A program made the translations under genes and the position numbers. DNA of 64,000 nucleotides from an uncultured Prevotellaceae bacterium (GTDB lineage: Bacteria > Bacteroidota > Bacteroidia > Bacteroidales > Muribaculaceae): positions 1 to 64,000 of the forward strand of contig ONJS01000009.1 of NCBI GenBank assembly GCA_900318205.1. Reading direction: 5' to 3'. Positions within the stretch are counted from its first letter, which is position 1. Every line of letters starts with the position of its first letter. The notes beneath the pieces were generated by a model. It saw only the letters and a list, made by a program, of their open reading frames with translations, was not told where the DNA came from and searched no databases. Shown here one piece after another: positions 35,520 through 45,133 of this stretch.

Positions 35520-36488
35520 TTACTCGTCGGTGAGCAAACGGCTAACCAGGGTGGTAACGTCGCTGATGGTGACCTTACCGTCGCAGTTGATATCGGCGAT
35601 TACCGGTTGGCTGCCTGTCATCAGCAGGCTGATCACGCCAGTCACGTCATTGATGCCTATCAAGCCATCGTCATCGATATCACCCAAGGTGCCTATAGTC
35701 TCGCCATGCAGCGGAATGGTAACCACGGGAACACCAGCATTGGTGCACACCAGTTTGAGGGTTGCGTTGTGCGTACCGCTGGCTTTAGGCTGATAAATGA
35801 TTCTCACGTCGCACATGTTAGCGATGAAGCTGCCCCTGGTCAATATGGCCCTGAAACTGCCTGCATCAGGACCTTCTATACTCAGTGAATAATAGGAGGG
35901 CACTATACCGGAAAAGTCGGTATTCAGGTCATTCATATCAATCATATCACCCATAGACCGGTCAACGACGATGGGATCAATCAATCCGGCATCAAAAAAC
36001 CGAACATAGCCCGTACGAATTTGTAATCCTCCAACAGGAGCAACGAACTCTTGGGTTTGCTTATCCACAAACTGTCCATCAGGAAAATAAGGGTTGGCAG
36101 TGATCGGAATGATGACATCCTCGGCATTCTGGCTGGACAACCTGATGTTGGCGGGCTTCCAATATTGTGATGATGGCTTGCAAACCACGCATACCGAAAC
36201 GCCCAGAGCAGCATCCTCGGGGGTAATGGTTGCGGGCGACACTTGATAAGCAGACATGCCTTGTCCCTCAAGCGTCAAATAAATATCATCCACGAGGAAG
36301 TCACCAGATACCGTGAAGGTCCTGAATTGTGAGTAGCCTATCTCGAGGTCGCCAAAGTCCAAATTCTCGATGCTGGCATCGATAAAGGCTGGCATGCCGC
36401 CACGTGCAGGATCATTTGCGTTCTGTGCTTGAATGGCAAAGGTTAAGCCGGCACAGAGGCAAAGAACAAAAAGTGTAAATTTCTTCAT
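35520..36488 (-). CDS. Secreted Ig-like protein with C-terminal dockerin
   Basis: A 322-residue protein with signal peptide MKKFTLFVLCLCAGLTFAIQ. Two Ig-like/DUF1573-type domains follow (IENLDFGDLEIGYSQFRTFT and the later part with GSFRAILTRG, MCDVRIIYQP). It ends in a dockerin with two loops, GDIDDDGLIGINDV and ADINCDGKVTISDV (about 269-322). The Ig-like part parallels the C-terminal Ig region of the C10 peptidase next door (VDALDFGEVTFGYNKTMRF; VRWADAG versus VRFFDAG). It is a separate transcription unit with its own -7 box and tandem operator. Confidence 0.88.
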   Translation of the reverse strand: MKKFTLFVLCLCAGLTFAIQAQNANDPARGGMPAFIDASIENLDFGDLEIGYSQFRTFTVSGDFLVDDIYLTLEGQGMSAYQVSPATITPEDAALGVSVCVVCKPSSQYWKPANIRLSSQNAEDVIIPITANPYFPDGQFVDKQTQEFVAPVGGLQIRTGYVRFFDAGLIDPIVVDRSMGDMIDMNDLNTDFSGIVPSYYSLSIEGPDAGSFRAILTRGSFIANMCDVRIIYQPKASGTHNATLKLVCTNAGVPVVTIPLHGETIGTLGDIDDDGLIGINDVTGVISLLMTGSQPVIADINCDGKVTISDVTTLVSRLLTDE

Positions 36489-36575
36489 AATCTAATCTAT
36501 GTTTAAGTTAGTAATTACAGTAAAGAACAGAATTATTCCGCTGAAAGTTAGGAAACAATTCCCAAATGGCCTCCC

Positions 36576-36640
36576 CAAAAGTAGTATTTTTTTAAAAGTG
36601 TCAAAAATTTTTACACTAAAGTGTCTATTTTTTTTACACT
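36576..36640 (-). promoter_or_regulatory. Promoter and tandem operator A of the 35520-36488 gene
   Basis: Two dyads GTGTC-N10-ACACT at 36598-36617 and 36621-36640, exactly 23 bp apart. The minus-strand -7 box TACTTTTG is at 36576-36583, with 14 nt between it and the nearer dyad. The element recurs upstream of the C10 peptidase and the scaffoldin-like gene. Confidence 0.8.
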
Positions 36641-36680
36641 CCCTGCTCATTACGGTAATCACTCTGCCCGAAAAACCTCA

Positions 36681-36944
36681 CGCCAAGCCACTAAGTCGCT
36701 AAGACATTTATTATAAGTGAGTTCGACGAAAATATTCTCTTTAGCCCAACTGGTTAGGCTGTTGATAGTTAATAGTCAAGCCTCAATTGGAGGTGTTTTC
36801 ACTTCAACTGAGGTATCTCTATCGGACCTAACGGCCGAGAAATCAAGCAAAAATACAAATAAAATACTAGTTATGAAAATCTTATCTATAATTTTTTGAT
36901 TTCTCGGTCGTCAGTTCGACACCATATTATATAACGTATATTAC
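36681..36944. other. Intergenic region with inverted repeat enclosing a -7 box
   Basis: CGCCAAGCCACTAAGTCGCT (from about 36684) resembles a simple repeat seen in other Bacteroidetes. Further on, CGGCCGAGAAATCAA (36832-36846) and TTGATTTCTCGGTCG (36896-36910) form 15-bp arms with one mismatch around a 49-bp AT-rich spacer. The spacer has a minus-strand TATTTTTG that fits a -7 box. No gene seen. Confidence 0.55.
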
Positions 36945-39900
36945 TTATCTTGGCTGCGGGCACAACACGAGATCGACGAGGTCGATGATGTCCTGCAGGT
37001 TCACATTGCCGTTGCCGTTGACATCGGCGGCAGGATTGGCGAGGAGTTCAGTGATGCCATTATTTACCGCCTGTATCAACAAGTCAACGTCATCGAGCGT
37101 CAACTCACCGTCACCATTCATGTCACCAGGGATAAAGCATGGCGCATCAAGCAATAACGAGACGGTCTCCACATTGCTCCATTCACTGTCGGTGCCATCA
37201 ATATAGTGTGCCATCACACGATACATGTAGGAACCGCCATTCAGCCCCAAGATGTTGAACTGATAATTGGAATGCGTATTACCCACCATGGTAGCTAATC
37301 CCTGCGGGATACAGTTCTTGGTCGGGAGCCCCTCAAGCAGGAGATAGTCGGGGTCGTTAGGGTCAAAATCCGAGCCTTGAGGCGCACATTCGATATCAAA
37401 ACTCTCCACACCTTCGGAATAGCACTCTTGACTCCAACGGGCGACAAAGGATGAAGAGGTCACATCACGCTGATTAACCGGTTTCATCTCGGGATCGCTT
37501 TTCAGGACCGTTGCCGTGCCACTGAGCGTCACAACGATAGGCACAGCACCATTGCACGACAGCGTGAGCGTCGCATGGAAAGTACCGCAGGTGGTCGGGT
37601 TGAAGGAGATGTTGACGTGGCAGGTCTTTGCCGTGGCGCTACCATTTGAAATCCAGGCGGTGAAACAGTCATCACCCACAATCGTCGCACTATACCTGGT
37701 ATTGTCCACGCCTCCAGAGGTAGAAGCGGCGACATTCAGCATGGTCCCGTCACCGCTACCGTTGTCCATAGGCACTACCGGCGGAGTGATGGGAGGATAT
37801 ATGCCGGCATCGGCCCAACGAACGACTTCGACGGAACTTGAAAGAGAGAACTGTCCCACATAGGCCGAATAGGAACGTGACGTGTCACCTGTAATTGTCG
37901 CATCAGGATTTACCGATACTGCAGTAATCGGCATGACGATATCCTCAACGTCGGGACATGAGATGACAAGCGTTGCGTTGTAGTTTTGACTAAATATGGG
38001 GTCAAATGTCACTGCTACGGTAACGCCATTGGCTGCCTCTTCGGGGCTGATGACGGTGGGCGTCAGCTCAAACTGATCGTATCTTACACCCTGAAGGCTC
38101 AACGTCACGTTATTCTCGAGGTCGTGGCCGGTCAACCTGAACCGCATGGTCTTGTTATAGCCAAAGGTCACCTCGCCAAAGTCCAATGCATCAACACTCG
38201 TGGTGATCTCAGGTCCAGAAGGAACCGGTGGCGTGGTTGCCGTGCCGTTTAAGGCGACAGTCGTTGTCTCGACACCGATGCCGGTGATGGTAACGGTAGC
38301 GGCATTAGAGCCAACTACGGCAGGGCTATAAGTCACCGTCACCGTGGCGCCGTTTGCCGCCTCGCTGGCGGTGATGCTGGTCTTGTCGATGGCAAACACG
38401 CCATCGGCGTCATCCAGTGTGAGCGAGAGTTTGCCAGGCAGATGGTCACCAGTGACTGTGAACGAGGCAGTCTGGGTTGTTCCCACCTCGGCATCCAATG
38501 ACAGCGTCCCGGGGGTAACCGTAATGGGCTGGGCAATGGCGACACCCATTATGCTGACGGTCTGCGCCTCTACTCCGTCACCGCTGATGATCAGGCTGGC
38601 GGCATCCACTCCTGCTACAGCAGGATTATAAGCCACATTGACAGTAACGCCTCCCACAGCCTCATCGGCACTGATGCTGGTCCTGTCGATGCTATAGACA
38701 CCGTTGGCATCCTCGAGTTGAAGCGTCAAGTCGCCGCTGATGCCTTTAGCAAAGACTGTAATCGTCTTGGAAAGCGTCTTTCCCGTCTGAGTACTGAACG
38801 ACAAGGTAGCAGGCGAAACCGTGAGCTCAGGTTGAAGTTCGCTGGGCGGCTCAATGCCGATAATCATGGTTTGAGAATTGCTGTACGTGTCGCCATTAGC
38901 AGTAAAATCGTTCAAGGCACAATAGGCATTACCATAGCCGTCCCATCCAAAGTTGATATGGAAGAGTCCTGTAGCTGCTTCATAGCCGTCAACATTGAAG
39001 GCGTGACCACCTCCACCATGGCTGTCTTGACCTGTATAAACGATAGGCCTTCCGGCACGCAATTCGGCACACATCAAATCCCGCCATTGCCGCTCAGAGA
39101 AACTTGACTTATTCAGCAATGTGGCAGCCCGGCTGTAGCCAAATAACTTAACGGTAGCCAGGATGTCGTCAGCTGTGGCGCCGCTGCCATCAACAGCATA
39201 GTCCATCCTCTCGGCCTGGCCGACGTATCGCATCAGTTTGGCCACGGCAGCTGCCTCCACATCGTTGTATTCTCCAGGCACATAACGATCCAGCATGTGA
39301 TCCCAGTCAAAGGTCGTGGCAGGCAGTGCATCCAGGCTGAGGTGCAGGGTAGTTGTGACATATCCGGGCACCGCCGAGGTCAGGTTGGAATACTTCCAAT
39401 AATGAAAAACCATCGAGAGTGATGTGCAGGCGCAACCTGTTACGCACCTCTCACCACGGTATTCGGGGCAGTCGTCGTAATAGGGCTCTAACTGATTCCA
39501 CAACTCAGTCAGCAACGGTTCCACGTCACCTGTCTGTCGAGGTGATGACGCCACCATCGTGGGATAAAGATCCATCACGGTCAACTCGGGATGGACAAAC
39601 AGATAGTCCACCTCGCCCTTGTACTGGTCAAGCAGGTATTGCAAGCCGCAGGGGATGTTGTTCAGGTCAATGGGGCCGTCTCCATAGGCGAGCACGCCCT
39701 GTACACGGTCATCACCAGCCACGACGATAAAACTGTCGTCGGTGCTATAGATATAGTAGGCGGCTTGACCCGAGAAGACACTACTTGCCTCGGTATAAAT
39801 CAATGAGGCTTCATTCGGCAGAATAGTGTTCCTTGTTCCACTACCTCCCGAATGACTGTTTAAAAACTGCTGGACATTGTTGCGCGCGGTCGCCTCATCG

Positions 39901-39980
39901 ATCGGAGCAGCCCAGGCATTGAGCATGGTCATCACCATGGCCATTGTCACATAGAGTACCTTTTTCATATTCCTTGTCAT
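36945..39980 (-). CDS. C10 family cysteine peptidase (streptopain/interpain-like) with Ig repeats and dockerin
   Basis: A secreted 1011-residue protease. After a signal peptide and a propeptide-like region, the C10 domain covers about residues 25-380. Its nucleophile is probably Cys183 in RCVTGCACTSLSM, with the general-base His326 in GGGGHAFNVDGY and HINFGWDGYG forming the oxyanion region. Then come at least three Ig-like repeats with the core SFTVTGDHLPGKLSLTLDDA, a fibronectin-type III segment (about 855-945), and a C-terminal dockerin (GDMNGDGELTLDDV, ADVNGNGNVNLQDI; 950-1011). Likely degrades host or dietary protein while docked to a cohesin. Start at 39980 or 39968. Confidence 0.92.
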   Translation of the reverse strand: MTRNMKKVLYVTMAMVMTMLNAWAAPIDEATARNNVQQFLNSHSGGSGTRNTILPNEASLIYTEASSVFSGQAAYYIYSTDDSFIVVAGDDRVQGVLAYGDGPIDLNNIPCGLQYLLDQYKGEVDYLFVHPELTVMDLYPTMVASSPRQTGDVEPLLTELWNQLEPYYDDCPEYRGERCVTGCACTSLSMVFHYWKYSNLTSAVPGYVTTTLHLSLDALPATTFDWDHMLDRYVPGEYNDVEAAAVAKLMRYVGQAERMDYAVDGSGATADDILATVKLFGYSRAATLLNKSSFSERQWRDLMCAELRAGRPIVYTGQDSHGGGGHAFNVDGYEAATGLFHINFGWDGYGNAYCALNDFTANGDTYSNSQTMIIGIEPPSELQPELTVSPATLSFSTQTGKTLSKTITVFAKGISGDLTLQLEDANGVYSIDRTSISADEAVGGVTVNVAYNPAVAGVDAASLIISGDGVEAQTVSIMGVAIAQPITVTPGTLSLDAEVGTTQTASFTVTGDHLPGKLSLTLDDADGVFAIDKTSITASEAANGATVTVTYSPAVVGSNAATVTITGIGVETTTVALNGTATTPPVPSGPEITTSVDALDFGEVTFGYNKTMRFRLTGHDLENNVTLSLQGVRYDQFELTPTVISPEEAANGVTVAVTFDPIFSQNYNATLVISCPDVEDIVMPITAVSVNPDATITGDTSRSYSAYVGQFSLSSSVEVVRWADAGIYPPITPPVVPMDNGSGDGTMLNVAASTSGGVDNTRYSATIVGDDCFTAWISNGSATAKTCHVNISFNPTTCGTFHATLTLSCNGAVPIVVTLSGTATVLKSDPEMKPVNQRDVTSSSFVARWSQECYSEGVESFDIECAPQGSDFDPNDPDYLLLEGLPTKNCIPQGLATMVGNTHSNYQFNILGLNGGSYMYRVMAHYIDGTDSEWSNVETVSLLLDAPCFIPGDMNGDGELTLDDVDLLIQAVNNGITELLANPAADVNGNGNVNLQDIIDLVDLVLCPQPR

Positions 39981-40026
39981 TTAATAATTAGTATTCCTTA
40001 AATCATCGGTGAATGTTCTTTTTCTA

Positions 40027-40124
40027 CAAACTTAGTTGAAGTACCGCCAGCGGTCAAATCTTTCAATGGCTAATTTTTAAAGTGTCAAAATTTTTTACAC
40101 CATAGTGTCTAATTCTTTTACACT
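40027..40124 (-). promoter_or_regulatory. Promoter and tandem operator B of the C10 peptidase gene
   Basis: Dyads GTGTC-N10-ACACC (40082-40101) and GTGTC-N10-ACACT (40105-40124), again exactly 23 bp apart. The minus-strand -7 box TAAGTTTG is at 40027-40034, 47 nt from the nearer dyad. Predicted transcript start near 40023. Confidence 0.8.
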
Positions 40125-40173
40125 TAGCCGTTTCATGCTCCTGACTGTCAATCATACCGACCACAAAAACAAT

Positions 40174-40203
40174 GGTGCGCCAGGACAAAATTCCTGACGC
40201 ACC
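40174..40203 (-). terminator. Terminator of the cohesin/LRR operon
   Basis: GGTGCGCCAGGA pairs with TCCTGACGCACC (one G-T pair). On the minus strand it is followed by a T-rich stretch (ATTGTTTTTG). It lies 38 bp past the stop of the 1394-residue LRR gene. Confidence 0.8.
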
Positions 40204-40241
40204 GATTCTCTCTTTCTCCCAAGAATCAGGGGAGAGTAGAT

Positions 40242-43200
40242 TTAGTTATTCAGCATTGAGCTGATGAGCAAGGTCACGTCGGCAATGGTGACCTTGCCGT
40301 CGCCGTTGACGTCGGCATAGGGGTTGTTCATCACATTGGGATCGCCGCCGAGGATGCCATCAATCAAGCCCGTCACGTCGGTGATGGTCAAGCTGCCGTC
40401 GCCATTCACATCGCCAGGGCCTGCACCGGCAAGACCCTCAATGTTGGTAAACAGTTTCCAGATATTGGCAGTCCGATAAGCCTCAATCGAGGCAGGCGGC
40501 ACACGCAGCGTAGCGTCGCTATAGGTGCTTGAGCTAAATGCTGGGTTATATTGTGAAGCATTGGGGGGTGTCAAAGCCAAGCAGTTGACACTGGTTAAAC
40601 CTGTGCAGTCATAGAAGGCCTGATAGCCCATGCTCTTCAGTCCATCACCCAGGACAAGCGATGTCATTGCCGTGCAAGCCTCGAAAGCATAGCTGCCAAT
40701 AGTGGTCACCGAGTTGGGAATCCTGAGGCTCGCAATGCTATCACAATTATAGAAAGCATAGCTCTCGATAGAGGTCACCGAATTAGGAATGGTGATGCCA
40801 GTCAGGCTAGTGCAGACATAGAAGGTACCTTGCTGAATGGTCGTCAACGAATTGCTAAGGCTAACGTTTGTCAAGCCTCTACAATAATTGAAGGCATATT
40901 GACCCATCGAGGTTACCGAATTGGGAATGCGTACGCTCTTTAATCCTGAGCAGCGACTGAAGGCATAGTTACCGATCGTCGTCACCGAATCAGGAATATT
41001 GATGCTCGTCATTCCAGCACAGTAACAGAAGGCATAGTTGCCAATAGATTTTACTGATGCAGGGAGAGTAACATCCGTCAATGAAGAGCAGTTACTGAAG
41101 ACATTAGATTCGATTGCCGTCAATGAGTTGCTCAAGGTAATATCCTTCAAACCTGTACAACCCTGGAACGCCCCATTGTATATGGTGGTCACAGAATTAG
41201 GAATGTGGACACTTGTCAGACCCGTGCAACCAGAGAAAGCTTCGGAGCCGATGGTTGTCAACCCATCTCCCAGAGTGAGGCTCGTCAAGCCGGTGCAATT
41301 CTCAAACGCATTGACACCGATGCTTGTCACCGTATTGGGGAGAGCGACACTGGTCAAACCCGCGCAACCGTTGAAGGCGTAATGGTTAATGCTTGTAACA
41401 CCATCAGGAATGACAGTAGTATTGCAACCATACAACAGTTTGCCGGTCGCCGTCTCAATGAGGGCGTTGCAGCCCTCACGTGAGTCATAAACCGTATTGC
41501 CATCCTCCACGACGATTGACTGCATAGACGGACAACGGTGGAAGGCGTTTACTCCTATCGTGGTGACAGCAGCCGGAATGGTGATGCCAGTAAGATTGGT
41601 ACAGCCACAGAAAGCATACTCACCGATATAGGTCACCGACGCGGGAATGTCCATGTGCGTTAACGTTTTATTCTCATAGAAAGCATAGTCAGGGATGGAG
41701 GTAATCGTATTGGGCAGCACAGTATTCTTGCAAGTCAACATGATGCTGTCGTTGGCTGTCAGGATGAGGGCATTGCAGTTGTCACGCGAATCATAGACCG
41801 TGTTGGCACTCTCCACAACGATGGATTCCAAGCCTGTGGTATTTTTGAACGCGTAACGGCCTATTGATTTTACCGATGCAGGAATGTTAAGCGCCAATAA
41901 CCCGCTGCAGCCATAGAACGCTTCATAGCCGATCGTATCAAGCGAAGCAGACAGGGTCAGGTCCTTCAAACTTGAGCAATACTCAAAACAATAGTCGCCA
42001 ATCTTCTTGACTGCATCGGGGATGGTCAATGAGGTGATGCCAAGTGATCTGAAGGAGTTGTCACCGATGGTCTGAAGGTTCTCAGACAGGGTAACACGCG
42101 TCAAACTCGAGAAAGAAAAGACGTTTTTGCCTAAGGTAATGACCGAGTTGGGCAGAACGACTTCAGTCAGTTTATTGCAACTCTCAAATGCATTGTCACC
42201 GATGGTGATTACCGATGACGGAATGTCAATTGACTCAATTTGGGAATAAGCGAGGAAAGACCCAGGCAACAGTTCCACTTCATTGCCAATCGTTGCTTCA
42301 TACACATGGTACCCTCCATACTTCATTCCTGTTGATTCACAATGGCGGGCATTCCAGTGGAGCGTTCTGAAGTCCGTCCCATCAAAGGCACCTTCACCTA
42401 TATTGGTAACACCCTTGCCGATGGTGACTGACGTGATATCACCACAATTGGCAAAAGCATTCTCGCCAATATCGAGCACTCCATCAGGTATAATGAGTTC
42501 ACCAGCCAGGTATCTACAGAGGTTGAAGGCATTGTCACCGATGCGCTTGACCGAAGCAGGTATGGTTAACGTTCTGATATCGGTATTGGGGATAAAATTG
42601 TTGGGAATCACTTCCACCTCATCACCGATGGTGACTTCATTCACCGACCAGTACACATTGTTATAGTTAGTCGAATAGGACATGCAACCGTTACTCCAGC
42701 AGTTACGGGCATTCCAAATGAGTGACTGCACCCTGAGACCGGCAAGAGCCTCCGAGCCGATATCAACAACCCCTTCAGGTATTGTCAAGGTAGCAAGGAT
42801 ATGCTCATCACTATAATAGAAAGCCTCATCTCCGATATAGGCTAGTGATGCAGGGAGTTCCAACGCCGAAATCTTGGAATAACGGGCAAAGTTACTGGGG
42901 ATAACGGTCACCTCGTCGCCGATGGTAACCGCTGTCATCTCAGATGTCTGCATGTTACCGTTGGTCCAACATTCACGCGCATTCCAGGTGAGTGACTTGA
43001 GTGGAAGGCCATAAAAAGCATACTCGCCTAAATAAGCGACATTCTCTGGAATAGTCAATGTTGTCACACCGCTACAACTATTGAAAGCGTATGCACCAAT
43101 GTAGGTGACAGCATCCGGGATTTCAATAGTTGACAAGCCAGAGCATCCATAGAATGCATTTACGCCGATTGACTTCACACTTGCCGGCATATTCACCGCC

Positions 43201-44426
43201 GCCAGAGAAGTTGAATTGCGGAATGCCGAGTTACCTACAGCCGTCACGTTATAGGTAACACCGTCATGGGCCACCGTAGCAGGAATGTTCACGGTGCCGC
43301 TGTAACTGTTATAATTGTTGTCCTTGTAGGTCACCTCAACAGTATTGGGACTGGTTTTCAAGTAGTAAATACCATTTACCTCAAAGTCATAGTGGGTATT
43401 TAATGCCTCATCACCGTTGATGTTTTGGAAGAGTTTCCACCAGAATGCTGATTGATAAGTGGCAAGAGACACTTCGGGGACTTTGAGCAAAGCAGAGGCA
43501 TAAGTCTCGGAGGTGAAGCAAGCGTTACTTCCCATCCCAGGAGGATTGGCGGCACGAACTGTAATCGATGTGAGGCTATTGCACTGAGCAAAAGCAAAAT
43601 CGTTTACAGCAGTTACCGTCGAAGGAATCTCCAGCGATGTCAACCCTGAGGCTGCAAATGCCCTGTTCCCAATTCTCGTTATCCCATTGGGCAGATAGAT
43701 GCTGCGCAATGCGGTACAGCCGTCAAAAGCGCTGGTCTCGATAACGAATATCGTTTTAGGCAGATTGACACTCTCCAATGAAGTACAATTCTTGAAGGTG
43801 CCATTAAGCTCATATAGATAAGGCGGCAGGTCAATCGTGACCAGTGAAGTACACCCCTGGAACGCACCTTTAAGTGATCCAATATTCTTGGAGAGGGTAA
43901 CATCGGCCAGTGACGAACAGCCATAAAAGACATTGTCACCAAACGTATTGACCGAATTGGGCAACACGATGGATGTCAGGCTCGTGCAATAGCCGAAAGC
44001 TGAAGTCTCGATGGTGTTCACACCATTGGGAATAGTCACTCTGGTCAATGCCGAGCACCCATAGAAGGCATTCTGGCTGATGGTATTGACCGTAGGAGGC
44101 AGCACGACTTCCGTTAGCCCGGTACAGTCGCGGAAAGCACCGTTACCGATCTCATTGACACGATAGGTTCTCCTGAAATGGTCTCCATACTGACCATCCA
44201 CCTCCACCTCAATGAAACTGGGGATATTAATCACGCCGCTGTAGCCGTCACCATTGGCGGCTACCACCTTGGCAGTGCCGTCTCCATGATAGGAATAGGA
44301 CGAAGAACTGGTAACCTGATAGTGGATACCACCCACCCAAAACTGATTCTGTGCATTGATTGAACAGGCCACCGACATGAGCAATGCCAGCAATACTGTT
44401 CTGAAAAGCGAGTTGGTTTTTTTCAT
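40242..44426 (-). CDS. Giant BspA-like leucine-rich repeat protein with dockerin
   Basis: A 1394-residue secreted protein with a signal peptide ending near INAQN. Two long arrays of LRR_5 repeats (pattern SVTTIGxYAFxxCxxLTSVxIPN) are separated by a DFEVNGIYYLKTSPNTVEVT module that also starts the LRR protein at 9418-11235. The dockerin is at the very end (GDVNGDGSLTITDV, ADVNGDGKVTIADV; about 1335-1394). It is probably a cell-surface or complex-bound adhesin. It lies 44 bp after the cohesin-dockerin gene and shares its operon; a terminator follows. Confidence 0.92.
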   Translation of the reverse strand: MKKTNSLFRTVLLALLMSVACSINAQNQFWVGGIHYQVTSSSSYSYHGDGTAKVVAANGDGYSGVINIPSFIEVEVDGQYGDHFRRTYRVNEIGNGAFRDCTGLTEVVLPPTVNTISQNAFYGCSALTRVTIPNGVNTIETSAFGYCTSLTSIVLPNSVNTFGDNVFYGCSSLADVTLSKNIGSLKGAFQGCTSLVTIDLPPYLYELNGTFKNCTSLESVNLPKTIFVIETSAFDGCTALRSIYLPNGITRIGNRAFAASGLTSLEIPSTVTAVNDFAFAQCNSLTSITVRAANPPGMGSNACFTSETYASALLKVPEVSLATYQSAFWWKLFQNINGDEALNTHYDFEVNGIYYLKTSPNTVEVTYKDNNYNSYSGTVNIPATVAHDGVTYNVTAVGNSAFRNSTSLAAVNMPASVKSIGVNAFYGCSGLSTIEIPDAVTYIGAYAFNSCSGVTTLTIPENVAYLGEYAFYGLPLKSLTWNARECWTNGNMQTSEMTAVTIGDEVTVIPSNFARYSKISALELPASLAYIGDEAFYYSDEHILATLTIPEGVVDIGSEALAGLRVQSLIWNARNCWSNGCMSYSTNYNNVYWSVNEVTIGDEVEVIPNNFIPNTDIRTLTIPASVKRIGDNAFNLCRYLAGELIIPDGVLDIGENAFANCGDITSVTIGKGVTNIGEGAFDGTDFRTLHWNARHCESTGMKYGGYHVYEATIGNEVELLPGSFLAYSQIESIDIPSSVITIGDNAFESCNKLTEVVLPNSVITLGKNVFSFSSLTRVTLSENLQTIGDNSFRSLGITSLTIPDAVKKIGDYCFEYCSSLKDLTLSASLDTIGYEAFYGCSGLLALNIPASVKSIGRYAFKNTTGLESIVVESANTVYDSRDNCNALILTANDSIMLTCKNTVLPNTITSIPDYAFYENKTLTHMDIPASVTYIGEYAFCGCTNLTGITIPAAVTTIGVNAFHRCPSMQSIVVEDGNTVYDSREGCNALIETATGKLLYGCNTTVIPDGVTSINHYAFNGCAGLTSVALPNTVTSIGVNAFENCTGLTSLTLGDGLTTIGSEAFSGCTGLTSVHIPNSVTTIYNGAFQGCTGLKDITLSNSLTAIESNVFSNCSSLTDVTLPASVKSIGNYAFCYCAGMTSINIPDSVTTIGNYAFSRCSGLKSVRIPNSVTSMGQYAFNYCRGLTNVSLSNSLTTIQQGTFYVCTSLTGITIPNSVTSIESYAFYNCDSIASLRIPNSVTTIGSYAFEACTAMTSLVLGDGLKSMGYQAFYDCTGLTSVNCLALTPPNASQYNPAFSSSTYSDATLRVPPASIEAYRTANIWKLFTNIEGLAGAGPGDVNGDGSLTITDVTGLIDGILGGDPNVMNNPYADVNGDGKVTIADVTLLISSMLNN

Positions 44427-44470
44427 AATTGTTATAATTTAAGATTTATTGTGGTTAAAGTTAGCTTTTA

Positions 44471-45112
44471 TCAGCCTTTTAACAGCAAGCTAATGAGGGC
44501 TGTGACGTCGGCAATGCTGACCTTGTTGTCTTCATTCAAGTCAGAGAAGCCCACACCCACCGCCGAGTCATTGCCAGTCAGCAGGTAGTTAATGAGCGAG
44601 GTGACATCGGCGATGGTCGCCGCTCCATCCACGTTCACATCGCCTTGACACGACACGTTGCAGGCGGCATCTCCTAACGAGACTTCCCTACCCGATACCT
44701 CGGTAAAACGGGTCCTCTTCTGGACGACAACTGCAGGGATGGTCAAGTCTTCACTGGCTACGACCTGGAAAGTGACCAGAGTACCACTGTTGCCGCTGTA
44801 GGCATTTACGCCCAACGAGTAGGACATGAGACGCCAGCCACCGTCAACAATGTGATTGACCACAATCATGTGATCTGAAGCCTTACGGTCGGTCAATGCT
44901 ACCGATTGGGGAACAATGGTCAGACCTTCAGGGAAATACAGGTCGGATTGGAAAGCGGTATATTCCGCCTCGTTCTCCAACAGGATTTCCACCAGCGCGG
45001 TATCTCCGCGCTGGATGGTAAAATCCTTCAAGTGAAAAAGGTCGGTTGCGGCGACCTGGAATGTTGCCGCAACGACCATTAGCAAAAATAATAAACTTTT
45101 AGGTTTCATCAT
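44471..45112 (-). CDS. Cohesin-like domain plus dockerin adaptor protein
   Basis: A 213-residue secreted protein: signal peptide (MMKPKSLLFLLMVVAATFQV), one cohesin-like domain (about 25-153) and a dockerin (156-213; GDVNVDGAATIADV, SDLNEDNKVSIADV). The cohesin-like assignment rests on the pattern YTAFQSDLYFPEGL ... DGGWRLMSYSLGVNAYSGNS ... LVTFQV, which matches three domains of the next protein and the general cohesin strand layout. Such a cohesin-dockerin chain could act as an adaptor in a larger assembly. It lies 21 bp after the scaffoldin-like gene. Confidence 0.82.
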   Translation of the reverse strand: MMKPKSLLFLLMVVAATFQVAATDLFHLKDFTIQRGDTALVEILLENEAEYTAFQSDLYFPEGLTIVPQSVALTDRKASDHMIVVNHIVDGGWRLMSYSLGVNAYSGNSGTLVTFQVVASEDLTIPAVVVQKRTRFTEVSGREVSLGDAACNVSCQGDVNVDGAATIADVTSLINYLLTGNDSAVGVGFSDLNEDNKVSIADVTALISLLLKG

Positions 45113-45133
45113 CCTAACGGTTATTATTCTTTT

